From Echinicola soli (GTDB taxonomy: Bacteria; Bacteroidota; Bacteroidia; Cytophagales; Cyclobacteriaceae), in NCBI RefSeq assembly GCF_006575665.1, contig NZ_CP041253.1:2827001-2891000 (forward strand): a DNA stretch of 64,000 bases, read 5' to 3'. The first letter of the stretch is position 1, and every line of letters begins with the position of its first letter. The notes beneath the pieces were generated by a model. The model saw only the letters and a program-made list of their open reading frames with translations. It ran no database searches and was not told where the DNA came from. A program made the position numbers and the translations under genes. This document shows, piece after piece, positions 17,662-26,928 of the stretch.

Positions 17662-18795
17662 TTATAGATGCTTGCGAATCTTTATGTTTTTTAATATGCC
17701 ATGGACGTGGGTCTTTGCTACTTGGTCGGTTTTGGGGTATCCATAATTAATTTCCAGGTACTTGCCGGGGCCATAATAGGCGAAAGCCTTTCCTTCTATC
17801 GTTTCTCTATCTTGCTGCTCTTCATAGTACACCGTTTGTCCGTTTTTTTGATAGGAAAGCAGCTGTTTATGTTCAGTAATAAACGCTTTTTGGTCAAGCG
17901 CTGTCTCTTTCAAAACTGTAAACAGTGCTACTTTGCCATTTGGCGCTTCATAACTGAAGTAATAATCGCCTTTAACGATCTTTCCGGCAAGCTGGAAAGG
18001 AGTGTCCTTGACTTTGAGATAGACCTTATTCAATGTCGATTCCTTATCCATGTAGATTCCCATAAAAAGATTTTTCCAAAACGTATCCCGTGTGCCTTTA
18101 GCCTTCAGCTGCTGTTCCGATGCATTCTTCCACTCCGGGATATGGAGCTCCAGCTTTTCATTGACTGCCTTTAATTTGGCCAAGGTGGCTACTGTATCAG
18201 TAGAATTAAGTGGTACAGCCACTTCAAAAACCAGTTTGCCTTTTTGATAAAATCCAAGGAGATAGCGCTTGTCCAATGTCTGCGCCCAATAGAGGCCGGT
18301 TTTGTAATAAGCCGTTTGAGCAAAGACCTGTGTTTCCAATAAGCTGGCGCTATAGGTTGTGACGGCACTTATTCCATCAAAGACCGGATTCCCCATTTCA
18401 CTATAATGATAATCCAGAAAAACTTCTTCGTGATCATACAGTAATGTAGCGTTTACAAAAAGATCTCCCCATTGTGGGTCTTGGTACAAAACGGTTTCTT
18501 GCTGGTAAATAGGGTTGTCGGAATGGTTATAGAAATTTTCCAGCTCCCCAACGGCACTTTTATAGCGTGCCATAAAAGGGAAAACCTGTTTTGCATTGGT
18601 AAGTACTGTCCTGTCTTTGTCCGTTTGGGCGAGCTCATTGGAAAAGGGGGCTTGACGGAGCCATTTACCAAGATCTTTTCCGGTCAGCTGGACGATTTCT
18701 TCTTCCCAGACAAACTCCCTGCTTCCCTCAGTGTTACACCCCGCCAATACCGCCCATAACAGGAGTAGATATAAAATGGTTGTTCCTGGCCGCAT
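17662..18795 (-). CDS. Hypothetical lipoprotein (377 aa)
   Basis: I do not recognise the family. A lipoprotein signal (LYLLLLWAVLAGC, Cys at about residue 19) precedes a soluble region of about 355 residues rich in Tyr, Gln and aromatic beta segments, with no visible catalytic motif. It lies 21 bp downstream of the DUF4870-like gene and 76 bp upstream of the DUF3592 gene on the same strand, so co-transcription is likely. Confidence 0.65.
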   Translation of the reverse strand: MRPGTTILYLLLLWAVLAGCNTEGSREFVWEEEIVQLTGKDLGKWLRQAPFSNELAQTDKDRTVLTNAKQVFPFMARYKSAVGELENFYNHSDNPIYQQETVLYQDPQWGDLFVNATLLYDHEEVFLDYHYSEMGNPVFDGISAVTTYSASLLETQVFAQTAYYKTGLYWAQTLDKRYLLGFYQKGKLVFEVAVPLNSTDTVATLAKLKAVNEKLELHIPEWKNASEQQLKAKGTRDTFWKNLFMGIYMDKESTLNKVYLKVKDTPFQLAGKIVKGDYYFSYEAPNGKVALFTVLKETALDQKAFITEHKQLLSYQKNGQTVYYEEQQDRETIEGKAFAYYGPGKYLEINYGYPKTDQVAKTHVHGILKNIKIRKHL

Positions 18796-18816
18796 AGTAG
18801 GTTTGTTAGATGATCC

Positions 18817-19143
18817 TTAAAAATTAAACTTGCCTTCAAAAAATTTTCCAATCAAAGGTACCGGGTTACGGGCTTCATTGGCAGCGGCGATAATGCCAAA
18901 GATGAGTAAAACAAGTGGGACTATTCCCACAAAGGAAAGGATGCCGCCCAGGGAAGGGACTACGCTAATGATGATTCCAAGTGCAATATTTAGGATAACG
19001 GCAAAAATGAACACCCCTAAACCCTGTTCAAGATGATAGGAAGCCAGTTTGCTTTTTTCGGTAGTTCCCTTATGTTGAAAATAAGCGACGATCCATCCGA
19101 TAATGGTAATGTACGATACGATTGAGATAGTTTTAGCATTCAT
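18817..19143 (-). CDS. Small DUF4870-like membrane protein
   Basis: The 108-residue protein has three hydrophobic segments (about 7-22, 43-62, 68-86). The segment SKLASYHLEQGLGVFIFAV matches the conserved core of the DUF4870/Tic20-like small membrane proteins, which have an HxxQ-type pattern (here HLEQ). It is the first gene of the minus-strand block and faces the divergent regulator gene across about 185 bp, which must hold the promoters of both. Confidence 0.75.
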   Translation of the reverse strand: MNAKTISIVSYITIIGWIVAYFQHKGTTEKSKLASYHLEQGLGVFIFAVILNIALGIIISVVPSLGGILSFVGIVPLVLLIFGIIAAANEARNPVPLIGKFFEGKFNF

Positions 19144-19327
19144 AAAGAAATGATTTTAAGGTTTTTGATTGATTAATAACTTCTGAAGCAAAGGTAGAGG
19201 GGGAAGCAAGTGGAAGCAATTTTTACGCACATATACCGCGACTACATGGTGTATGATAAGCGTCTACAAAGCGTCTACTAAAACCTTGTTTTTGGTTATA
19301 AGTGATGAATTGTCCTATCTTTATTAC

Positions 19328-21211
19328 ATGAAAAGAATAATATTCACCAGTTTTTTTATCTTTTTTACGGTGTTGCTTTGGTCAGAAGGTATGCAGGCCC
19401 AATCTGTAAAAATCGACTCATTGAAAGCAATCATGGTCAGCTCCGGAGTTGCAAATGGAGATCGTATAGAAGCCATGGAGCAGTTGTCCCGGATTTTGAT
19501 AGCCCAAAACGAATTGGATGAGGCGCTGGAGATTACCAGAGAAGCACAGCAGCTCAGCCATAGGGAAGAAGACGGGAAGTACGGTGCGTTGGTCCAGTCG
19601 ACCTTAAGTTATCTGTATGCCCAACAAGACAGCCTCAGACTTGCTTTTCAGGCTTTGGACAGTGCCGAATGGTATGTCGACCGTACGACGGATAAAGCCA
19701 TAAAAGGCCGTATCATGCACCGGAGAGGCTGGTTGGAATATATCGTGGAAAATACAGATAAAGCTTATCAAAGTATGCTGGAGGCGCTTCGTTTGTTGGA
19801 GGGGGAGGATACCTATGTTTACCAAAGCAATATTTACCACTTTCTAGCCGCAATATATGCCCATTGGAAGAAGCCGGAAAAGCAGCTGTATTATACCCGG
19901 CTTTGTCTGAATGCTGCCCTGAAAAGCAATGATCCGGACGCCATTACCAATGCTTACCTTAGCATGGGAAGCAGTACGCTCAACCGCTTTCGAAAAGATC
20001 AGTCCAGGAAAGAACTGCTGGATTCTTCCGCATATTTCAATAAACTGGTCATCAAGCTGACGGATTCCCTTCAGCAGCGCCTTGTCGTAAAGAGCACCGG
20101 GGGAATTGCCGCCTTGAATATGGCGAATCTCTATTTGGAATTTTATCCGGCCTCTTATCAAGACAGCGCCAAAGTTTACCTCAAAAGGGCCCTTTCTATC
20201 GGGAAAGCAACCAATCATCCTGAAATCATAGGAAACAGTTATGGGATATTAAGTGAATTTGCCCTGAGGGAAGGTGATTATGGGCGGGCTGATAACCTTT
20301 TGCAGATGGCATTGAGAGAGATATCGGCCAGTCCCAAGAGCGGTACATTGATCAAGTCCCGTATCAGCAATGCTCTGGCCAGGGTGGCTGAAAAAAAAGG
20401 AAACCATAAGCAAGCGCTGGACTATTACAAACAATATGTGCAGTTTGACAAAGCCTTGTTTGATGAGGAAAAACTTGCCATTACGCAAAAACTCGAAGCC
20501 CAGTTCCAATCAGAAAAACGGGAACTGGCCCTTTCGGCAGCTATGCAGGAAGCTGCCTTTACCAAACAGCTGAACCGCTTTTATATTTTGCTGATCATTG
20601 CCGGGGCAATCGCTTTGTTTTTCTTGTTCCGCTCTTATCATTTCAGGCTGAAAACTTCCCAACAACGGCAACTGCTGCTTACTGGCCAAAAACACGAAGC
20701 GGAGCTTCAGGCCAGCCTTAAGGCCGAGGAGACCGCCAGATTACAGACAGAACGCGAGTTAATGCAGGAACGTTTGGACAGACTTGAGAAGGAACTCCTT
20801 GCCGGTACTTTGCAAGTGGAAGAAAAAAATGCTCTCCTTCAAAATCTCCGTGAAAAGCTCAATACCCTGGACGGTAATGATCCGCTACACCGGCAAATCA
20901 ACCGCTTGATTTCGGAAAATCATCAAATAGACAAAGGCTATGACGAAATTAAGGTGGAATTTGCTGAAATACGGCCTGAGTTTATTGCCGGACTTCAGCA
21001 AAAAGCAGAAAACAAATTGACCCGGCTCGATTTGAAATACTGCGCCTATATATTAATGGGATTGACCAATAAGGAGGTAGCTTCTAAGCTGAATGTAGCA
21101 CCCAAAAGTATTCGAATGGCACATTATAGGATCAAACAGAAACTGAAACTTGAAAAGGAGGAAAACCTCGATCGGTTTATCAGAGAATTAGGAGAAAAAT
21201 CAGTATTGTAG
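19328..21211 (+). CDS. Membrane-bound TPR regulator with C-terminal LuxR-type HTH
   Basis: The 627-residue protein has a signal sequence (residues 1-25), then TPR repeats to about 400 in the periplasm, a membrane segment at about 417-436 (FYILLIIAGAIALFFLF), a Gln/Glu-rich coiled coil to about 540 and a LuxR-type helix-turn-helix at about 565-620 (MGLTNKEVASKLNVAPKSIRMAHYRIKQKL). This arrangement, common in Bacteroidota, lets a periplasmic signal act on DNA binding from the membrane. The ATG at 19328 begins the signal peptide; the longer frame to 19253 is not supported. The divergent envelope genes are the obvious candidate targets, by position only. Confidence 0.85.
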   Translation: MKRIIFTSFFIFFTVLLWSEGMQAQSVKIDSLKAIMVSSGVANGDRIEAMEQLSRILIAQNELDEALEITREAQQLSHREEDGKYGALVQSTLSYLYAQQDSLRLAFQALDSAEWYVDRTTDKAIKGRIMHRRGWLEYIVENTDKAYQSMLEALRLLEGEDTYVYQSNIYHFLAAIYAHWKKPEKQLYYTRLCLNAALKSNDPDAITNAYLSMGSSTLNRFRKDQSRKELLDSSAYFNKLVIKLTDSLQQRLVVKSTGGIAALNMANLYLEFYPASYQDSAKVYLKRALSIGKATNHPEIIGNSYGILSEFALREGDYGRADNLLQMALREISASPKSGTLIKSRISNALARVAEKKGNHKQALDYYKQYVQFDKALFDEEKLAITQKLEAQFQSEKRELALSAAMQEAAFTKQLNRFYILLIIAGAIALFFLFRSYHFRLKTSQQRQLLLTGQKHEAELQASLKAEETARLQTERELMQERLDRLEKELLAGTLQVEEKNALLQNLREKLNTLDGNDPLHRQINRLISENHQIDKGYDEIKVEFAEIRPEFIAGLQQKAENKLTRLDLKYCAYILMGLTNKEVASKLNVAPKSIRMAHYRIKQKLKLEKEENLDRFIRELGEKSVL

Positions 21212-21325
21212 GTGCATTGTAGATGCTCTAATGCCTGCCCTGTAGTCGATTTGTGACGGGGATTTTTACCTTAATAAAAGATTCCTGTTTTAATTTTGGC
21301 TTTATAAACTAACCTTATAACAGCT

Positions 21326-21946
21326 ATGATTATTTTCGGAACAGGCACTTCCCATTTAGGCGCAAAGAGAGTCAGCGGTACATGTTCCCACTGTGGAACA
21401 AACCATCAAATGATCCTGCACATTTATCAACGTTATTTTGATGTTTTTTGGATACCGGTTTTCCCCGTAGGCAAAACCGGGGTATGTGAATGTCAACACT
21501 GTAAATATACGTTACGGAAAGGAGAAATGCCCGAAACCCTCCGCCAGGAATATCAAGAAGCCAAAGCCCAATTCAGAACACCTTTCTGGAGTTTTGCGGG
21601 ACTGGTCATCGTGGCCGGATTGATGATCTTTGCCGGGATTATGGGAGCCCAGGATAGCAAGCAGGAAGCGGCTTTTATCCAAAATCCACAAAAAGGGGAT
21701 GTATATGAAGTGAAATTGTCTCCAAACCAATACACGCTTTTCAAGGTGGTGGATGTACACGGTAATACGGCTTCCCTGCAAAGGCATGCTTACGAGACTG
21801 ATAAAGTCACAGCAATGGGGAAACTAAAGGAAATGGGAGATACGGCTTATTTCCAGGGAGTAGAAAAACTTACTAAAGTGGAACTTTTGGAAATGTATGA
21901 ACGTGGGAAAATCATTGATATCGATAGGCTGGTAAAGGGAGATTAG
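21326..21946 (+). CDS. Zinc-ribbon single-pass membrane protein
   Basis: The 206-residue product starts with a zinc-ribbon-like domain: CSHC at residues 20-23 and CECQHC at 54-59 with the aromatic stretch YFDVFWIPVFPVGKTG between, as in the zinc-ribbon 15 type. One membrane segment is at about 88-107. The C-terminal domain begins QKGDVYEVKLS and shares the GDVY...FKVV...EL...I-D-I pattern with the 237-residue protein at 16079-16792. It lies about 115 bp after the regulator gene. Function is unknown. Confidence 0.65.
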   Translation: MIIFGTGTSHLGAKRVSGTCSHCGTNHQMILHIYQRYFDVFWIPVFPVGKTGVCECQHCKYTLRKGEMPETLRQEYQEAKAQFRTPFWSFAGLVIVAGLMIFAGIMGAQDSKQEAAFIQNPQKGDVYEVKLSPNQYTLFKVVDVHGNTASLQRHAYETDKVTAMGKLKEMGDTAYFQGVEKLTKVELLEMYERGKIIDIDRLVKGD

Positions 21947-22299
21947 GCTGGATGGTCAGGAAGGAAAATGATAACCAAAAAGCGTTAACTAAATTTAGGA
22001 TATGACACACCTTAGCATCTTGTCATGGCTCCAAGGAGATATTGCCTGATCCCATATTCACCGAGCGTGTTGTTGTGTTTAGGTTAATTAATCGTTTTAG
22101 CGAGATGATGTATCATTGGGATATTAAATAATGATCTTTTGAATACTTTGTATTGGTGCTAGTCAATTTTCGTTTAGCTGTGTTTGTTTGAGTTGTGTTA
22201 ATATTTTTAATTTTATGGTTTTACTTTTTTAAAAAAATAACTAAATAGAACGCTCGTTATCAAGTCACCCCCCTGCAAATAATTAAATCACCATTATTT
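21947..22299. other. Upstream region of the GH3 gene
   Basis: About 350 bp, AT-rich toward the gene, with no supported coding frame, no exact TAnnTTTG box and no strong hairpin. It presumably contains the promoter of the glycan-utilisation locus. Confidence 0.4.
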
Positions 22300-24702
22300 A
22301 TGTTTAGATCTTTTAGCATGTCATCGTTTAAGAAATCCCAGGTCTTGCTGTTTTTATGGCTGGGAGCAATCTTTTGTGCTTTTGGACAGGATAATAAAGG
22401 CACACCGCTGTATAAGCAGTCAGCCGCCCCCACGGCACAACGCGTGGAAGACTTGCTAGGCAGGATGACACTGGAGGAAAAAGTGGGACAGCTTTCTACC
22501 TTACTCGGATGGAAGATGTACGAAAAAGAGGGAGAACATGTAGCCGTCAGTAAGGCCTTCGAAGAAGCGGTTCAGCAACGGCATATCGGCATGCTGTGGG
22601 CTACTTTACGCGCTGATCCCTGGACACAAAAGACCTTGACGACTGGATTGAATCCCAAACAAGCCGCTGAGGCAACCAATGCGATGCAGCGTTATGTAAT
22701 GGAGCATACGCGCTTGGGCATTCCCATGATGTTGGCCGAAGAATGTCCCCATGGGCACATGGCCATTGGGACTACTGTTTTTCCTACTTCCATTGGACAG
22801 GCTAGTACGTGGAACCCAGATTTGATCCAAGAGATGGCTGCGGCAATTGCGTTAGAGGCAAGGCTGCAAGGCGGACATATTGGTTATGGCCCGGTGCTGG
22901 ACCTGGCCAGGGAGCCAAGGTGGTCACGGGTGGAAGAAACCTATGGGGAAGATCCATATGTCAATAGCCAAATGGGGATCGCTATGGTGAGGGGATTCCA
23001 GGGAGAAGATATAGCTTCCGGCAAAAATGTGATTTCCACGCTGAAGCATTTTACAGCCTACGGCGTGCCTGAAGGAGGGCATAATGGCACCAGTGTGAGT
23101 GTAGGCCAACGTGAATTGCACGAGAGTTATTTGCCTCCGTTCAAAGCGGCTGTAGAAGCAGGAGCTCTATCAGTAATGACCGCATATAATTCCATCGATG
23201 GCATTCCCTGTACTTCGAATGGGTATTTATTAAATCATGTTTTAAGAGATGAGTGGGGGTTTGATGGTTTTGTGGTTTCTGATTTGGGAAGTATCAGTGG
23301 TCTTAAAGGCAGTCACCATGTAGCGGCTACCTCAGAGGAGGCCGCCAGTCTAGCGATCAATGCCGGGGTGGACTCGGATTTGGGCGGTTATGGTTTTGAT
23401 AAGTATTTATTGGAAGCAGTAAAATCCGGAGAGGTTTCACAAGAAGTTTTGGATGTAGCGGTAAAAAGAGTGTTGAAGATGAAATTTGATATGGGGCTGT
23501 TTGAAAATCCCTATGTCGATCCTGCTAAAGCGGCCAAGCAAGTGCGTTCCCGTAATCATGTGGCCCTGGCCAGAAAGGTGTCACGTGAGGGTGTGGTACT
23601 CTTAAAGAACAAGGACCATGTTTTGCCCCTAAGTAAATCCCTGAAAAGCATAGCCGTGATAGGTCCTAATGCAAATAATACTTACAACCAGCTGGGAGAC
23701 TATACTGCTCCCCAGCCGGATGAAAATGTGGTAACCGTATTGGAGGGGATTCAGGCAAAGGTAAGTAAGGATGTTCAGGTCAATTATATCAAAGGCTGCG
23801 CTATTCGTGATACCACCCAAAGCCAAATAGCTGAAGCAGCTTCGCTGGCGGCGCAGTCTGATGTGGCCGTAGTGGTTCTGGGTGGATCGAGTGCGAGGGA
23901 CTTTGACACGGAATATGAAGAAACGGCTGCGGCCAAGGTGAATGAAGCAGCAGAAGGGGAGTTGATCAGCGATATGGAGAGCGGAGAAGGGTTTGACCGT
24001 ATGACCTTGGATTTGCTGGGAGACCAGCTTAAGCTTTTGGAAGCTGTACAAAAAACAGGCACTCCTGTGGTGCTGGTATTGATCAAAGGCCGCCCACTCA
24101 ATCTAAACTGGGCTGCTGATAATGTTCCCGCTATTCTGGATGCTTGGTATCCAGGCCAAGAGGGCGGAAGCGCCATTGCTGATGTGCTTTTTGGGGATTA
24201 CAATCCCTCTGGAAGGTTGACCATTTCAGTGCCAAGGTCCGTTGGGCAATTGCCAGTGTTTTATAATTATAGAAATCCCAAGCGACATGATTATGTGGAA
24301 GGAAGTGCTGAACCATTATATGCATTTGGCCATGGCTTGAGCTATGCGGATTTTGAATATGCTCACCTGAAAATCGCTGCATCTGGAAATGCCCGATCTC
24401 CTGAGGTAGCAGTGCATTTTGAAGTAAAAAACATCAGTAATGTCGATGGCGAGGAAGTGGTGCAATTGTATGTAAAGGATTTGGCAAGCAGCACGGTAAG
24501 ACCACTTATGGCATTGAGAGGGTTTGAAAAGGTAATGGTTCCGGCCGGGGAGTCAAGGGAAATCCAGTTTACCTTGAATGAAGAGGATCTGCAAGTTATG
24601 GGGCAGGAAAAGAGCTGGTTAGTGGAGCCAGGGAACTTTCAGGTATTGGTCGGGCGTTCATCCGGGGATATCCGGCTGGAAGGAAATTTCGTATTGGAGT
24701 AA
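22300..24702 (+). CDS. Glycoside hydrolase family 3 (beta-glucosidase / beta-hexosidase type)
   Basis: The 800-residue enzyme has a signal peptide (cleaved after about CAFGQ, residue 30), a GH3 N-terminal barrel, a C-terminal alpha/beta sandwich and a fibronectin-III-like domain (about 705-785). The nucleophile is probably Asp328 in FVVSDLGSI, where many relatives have SDW. KHFTAYG and ARKVSREGVVLLKN match family motifs. Such enzymes remove single beta-linked sugars from oligosaccharide ends; glucose or xylose specificity cannot be told from sequence alone. The gene ends 8 bp before the ECF sigma gene, so it heads the locus. A second possible start is the ATG at 22318. Confidence 0.92.
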   Translation: MFRSFSMSSFKKSQVLLFLWLGAIFCAFGQDNKGTPLYKQSAAPTAQRVEDLLGRMTLEEKVGQLSTLLGWKMYEKEGEHVAVSKAFEEAVQQRHIGMLWATLRADPWTQKTLTTGLNPKQAAEATNAMQRYVMEHTRLGIPMMLAEECPHGHMAIGTTVFPTSIGQASTWNPDLIQEMAAAIALEARLQGGHIGYGPVLDLAREPRWSRVEETYGEDPYVNSQMGIAMVRGFQGEDIASGKNVISTLKHFTAYGVPEGGHNGTSVSVGQRELHESYLPPFKAAVEAGALSVMTAYNSIDGIPCTSNGYLLNHVLRDEWGFDGFVVSDLGSISGLKGSHHVAATSEEAASLAINAGVDSDLGGYGFDKYLLEAVKSGEVSQEVLDVAVKRVLKMKFDMGLFENPYVDPAKAAKQVRSRNHVALARKVSREGVVLLKNKDHVLPLSKSLKSIAVIGPNANNTYNQLGDYTAPQPDENVVTVLEGIQAKVSKDVQVNYIKGCAIRDTTQSQIAEAASLAAQSDVAVVVLGGSSARDFDTEYEETAAAKVNEAAEGELISDMESGEGFDRMTLDLLGDQLKLLEAVQKTGTPVVLVLIKGRPLNLNWAADNVPAILDAWYPGQEGGSAIADVLFGDYNPSGRLTISVPRSVGQLPVFYNYRNPKRHDYVEGSAEPLYAFGHGLSYADFEYAHLKIAASGNARSPEVAVHFEVKNISNVDGEEVVQLYVKDLASSTVRPLMALRGFEKVMVPAGESREIQFTLNEEDLQVMGQEKSWLVEPGNFQVLVGRSSGDIRLEGNFVLE

Positions 24703-24710
24703 TTTGTTCG

Positions 24711-25334
24711 ATGGGGGTAAGCAAGAATTTTAATGTTTGGTCAGACCGGGAACTTTGGGAATCCATCGCTTCGGGGGATCAGCTTGCCTTTTCGCATTTG
24801 TATGAAAAATCTGCCAATGCCCTTTTTGGCTATGGTCATAAGTTCTGTAATGATAAACGTTTGATAGAAGATGTGATCCAGGATGTCTTCGTTATATTGT
24901 GGGAAAAGCGACAGCAGCTAACCATCAACCGTTCCATTAAATTTTACCTTTTTCGCATCTTCAGGAGAGAAATGATGCACAGGTTGCAGGGTACAAAATA
25001 TATTCGCCAGGGGCTGGACAATTTTTCGGAAGAGTCCTCATGGGAAGTGTCCATTCAGGAATTGCTCATCCAGCGTCAGATGTCCATCGATTCGGACAGA
25101 CATGTCCGTGAATCCCTCAAGGTACTCACCAAGCGACAGCGAGAAGCTATTTACTTGAGGTATATTGAAGGACTCAGCTACGAGGAGATTTCTTCATTAA
25201 TGGATGTAAAAGTGCCTTATCTTTATAATGTGGTCTTAAAGGGGTTAAAATCCCTAAAGGAATATTTTGTAACCAATGGCATCGTGAATATCCCCAGTCT
25301 TATACTGCTGTTGCTTTTTTGGAAAAGAGATTGA
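24711..25334 (+). CDS. ECF-type RNA polymerase sigma factor
   Basis: The 207-residue product shows sigma region 2 (DVIQDVFVILWEKRQQL, about residue 57) and region 4 (TKRQREAIYLRYIEGLSYEEISSLM, about 140-165), as in FecI-like factors. It ends with a hydrophobic tail (NIPSLILLLLFW) that could touch the membrane. In Bacteroidota glycan loci such factors are held by a FecR-type anti-sigma and released when SusC senses substrate. Here the anti-sigma gene lies 390 bp further, separated by a family A repeat. Confidence 0.9.
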   Translation: MGVSKNFNVWSDRELWESIASGDQLAFSHLYEKSANALFGYGHKFCNDKRLIEDVIQDVFVILWEKRQQLTINRSIKFYLFRIFRREMMHRLQGTKYIRQGLDNFSEESSWEVSIQELLIQRQMSIDSDRHVRESLKVLTKRQREAIYLRYIEGLSYEEISSLMDVKVPYLYNVVLKGLKSLKEYFVTNGIVNIPSLILLLLFWKRD

Positions 25335-25342
25335 GGAAATTA

Positions 25343-25522
25343 GGGGTCAAGTGAAAAAGGTGAGGGGCTTAGGGTTGGTTCCGATAGCACGCAGATGGGG
25401 CAGATCAATAAGATTTGCGCTGATTTTTTTATGCTGGAGCACGCATTCCTATTACTAAATTAAAGCGAAATTTACCAAAGTCACCTATAAATCTCTCATC
25501 CCCCAGAAATATTGCATGGTCC
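25343..25522 (-). repeat. Repeat family A, copy 2 (inverted, 180 bp)
   Basis: Reads as the reverse complement of the copy at 13349-13530: it begins GGGGTCAAGTGAAAAAGG and ends TATTGCATGGTCC. It starts 8 bp after the sigma gene and fills about half of the sigma to anti-sigma gap; the remaining 200 bp hold no supported gene. Confidence 0.8.
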
Positions 25523-25724
25523 AAAATTAGAGGTTTAGTGACCATCGTCAAGTTGAAGAGATCAAATCACTATGACACAGCGTGTTTGGGCGCTACACAT
25601 GAGTAGCATTATCTATCAATAGCTCCCGTGCAAAAGTCAAGGTTAAAAAAACATTATTTTTTTTTTATGAAAACAGTGAGATCGTAATTTTTTAGCCCTC
25701 TATATAAATAAAGCACAAAAGCTG

Positions 25725-26771
25725 TTGGGGAAAAAATATCAAGATATCGCTGATTTTTTAGAAGATCACACCTTTCGAGACTGGGTAATGCATGAAGGTA
25801 GTGTGTACCGTCAGAAGTGGGAGGCTTTTCTGGCAGATCATCCAGAGATGAAACCAGAAGTCGAAATGGCAAGGACGGTGATATTGGAGCTGTCACGAGA
25901 TCAGATGGGCTGGGACAAAAAAGGAAAGGCAAGCACTAAAAAGGCCGTTCTGACAAGAATCAACGCCCCATCCACTCGACCCAAGCAAACCATTTCTCCG
26001 AAAAGGATGAGCAGCTTTACTTGGACTAAAGTGGCCGTGGTGGCAATTTTATTGCTAGGAGTAGGCGCAGTGGCGTGGTTTGGCCAGCAGGCAAGCATCC
26101 CCACTAAAGTAGCGCAAGAACCTGAATGGGTCGTTAGGGTTAATCATGCAGGCCAAAAATCCATTGTACACCTTCCAGATGGGAGTAAAGTGGTCTTAAA
26201 TGCTTCCAGTACCATTCGTTATCGTCAGGATTTCGGAAAGATGGATAGGGGATTGCACTTGGCAGGAGAGGCATTTTTTGAGGTGAAAAAGGACACAAAC
26301 AAACCATTCAAGGTGATTACGGGAGCAATAACCACCACTGCCCTGGGTACCTCTTTCAGTATTACGGCATTTGAGGATTCGTACCCGTCAATCAAACTGG
26401 CTACAGGGGTCGTGGAGATAAATCAGCAAAGCAAAGAAAAGGATGGTCGGCTTAGGCTTGTCCCTGGCGAAGAAGCTTTTATGACAGCAGATAATGTTCT
26501 GGAAAAGCGACAGTTTGATCCTTCCATTGCATTTCTGTGGAAGGACGGGATCCTGTATTTTAATAGGACTCCTTTTAGCGAGGTAATAGAGACACTCGAG
26601 CGTTGGTATGCGGTGGATATTGCTGTTCACCATCTCCCTGGTGAAACACAGCCGCTGGTCTCGGGCAGATTTGATAATGACCATTTGGACAATGTGCTCA
26701 CCAGTATTGGGTATAGTCTCCGGTTCTCTCACGAGATAGATCAGAAAAAAGTAACGATAGATTTTCAATAA
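25725..26771 (+). CDS. FecR-family anti-sigma factor
   Basis: The 348-residue product has a cytoplasmic anti-sigma part (residues 1-100), one membrane segment at about 103-122 (WTKVAVVAILLLGVGAVAWFG), and a periplasmic FecR domain (about 140-235, with VHLPDGSKVVLNASS and FKVITGAITTTALGTSF), then a C-terminal DUF4974-like domain (FSEVIETLERWYAVDI). I use the TTG at 25725: it gives the start M-GKKYQDIADFLEDHTFRDWV, which fits relatives, whereas the next ATG (25788) would remove it. The protein couples SusC binding in the outer membrane to the sigma factor. Confidence 0.88.
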   Translation: MGKKYQDIADFLEDHTFRDWVMHEGSVYRQKWEAFLADHPEMKPEVEMARTVILELSRDQMGWDKKGKASTKKAVLTRINAPSTRPKQTISPKRMSSFTWTKVAVVAILLLGVGAVAWFGQQASIPTKVAQEPEWVVRVNHAGQKSIVHLPDGSKVVLNASSTIRYRQDFGKMDRGLHLAGEAFFEVKKDTNKPFKVITGAITTTALGTSFSITAFEDSYPSIKLATGVVEINQQSKEKDGRLRLVPGEEAFMTADNVLEKRQFDPSIAFLWKDGILYFNRTPFSEVIETLERWYAVDIAVHHLPGETQPLVSGRFDNDHLDNVLTSIGYSLRFSHEIDQKKVTIDFQ

Positions 26772-26928
26772 CCCTAAAAAGATGCCAATGACAAAAATTT
26801 GATTGTTACGATAAGAGCCAATGAAGGAAACCTCCATTGGCTCGGTGGGATGAATAGTGTTTTGGCGGACGACTACTCATCCTCAATGTTTTAAGCAAAC
26901 CATTTATGTACCTAAAACAATTCAATTT

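Noticed and set aside
22606..24382. Long minus-strand frames opposite the GH3 gene
   Set aside because: They mirror the codon pattern of a strong plus-strand gene and lack any family features.
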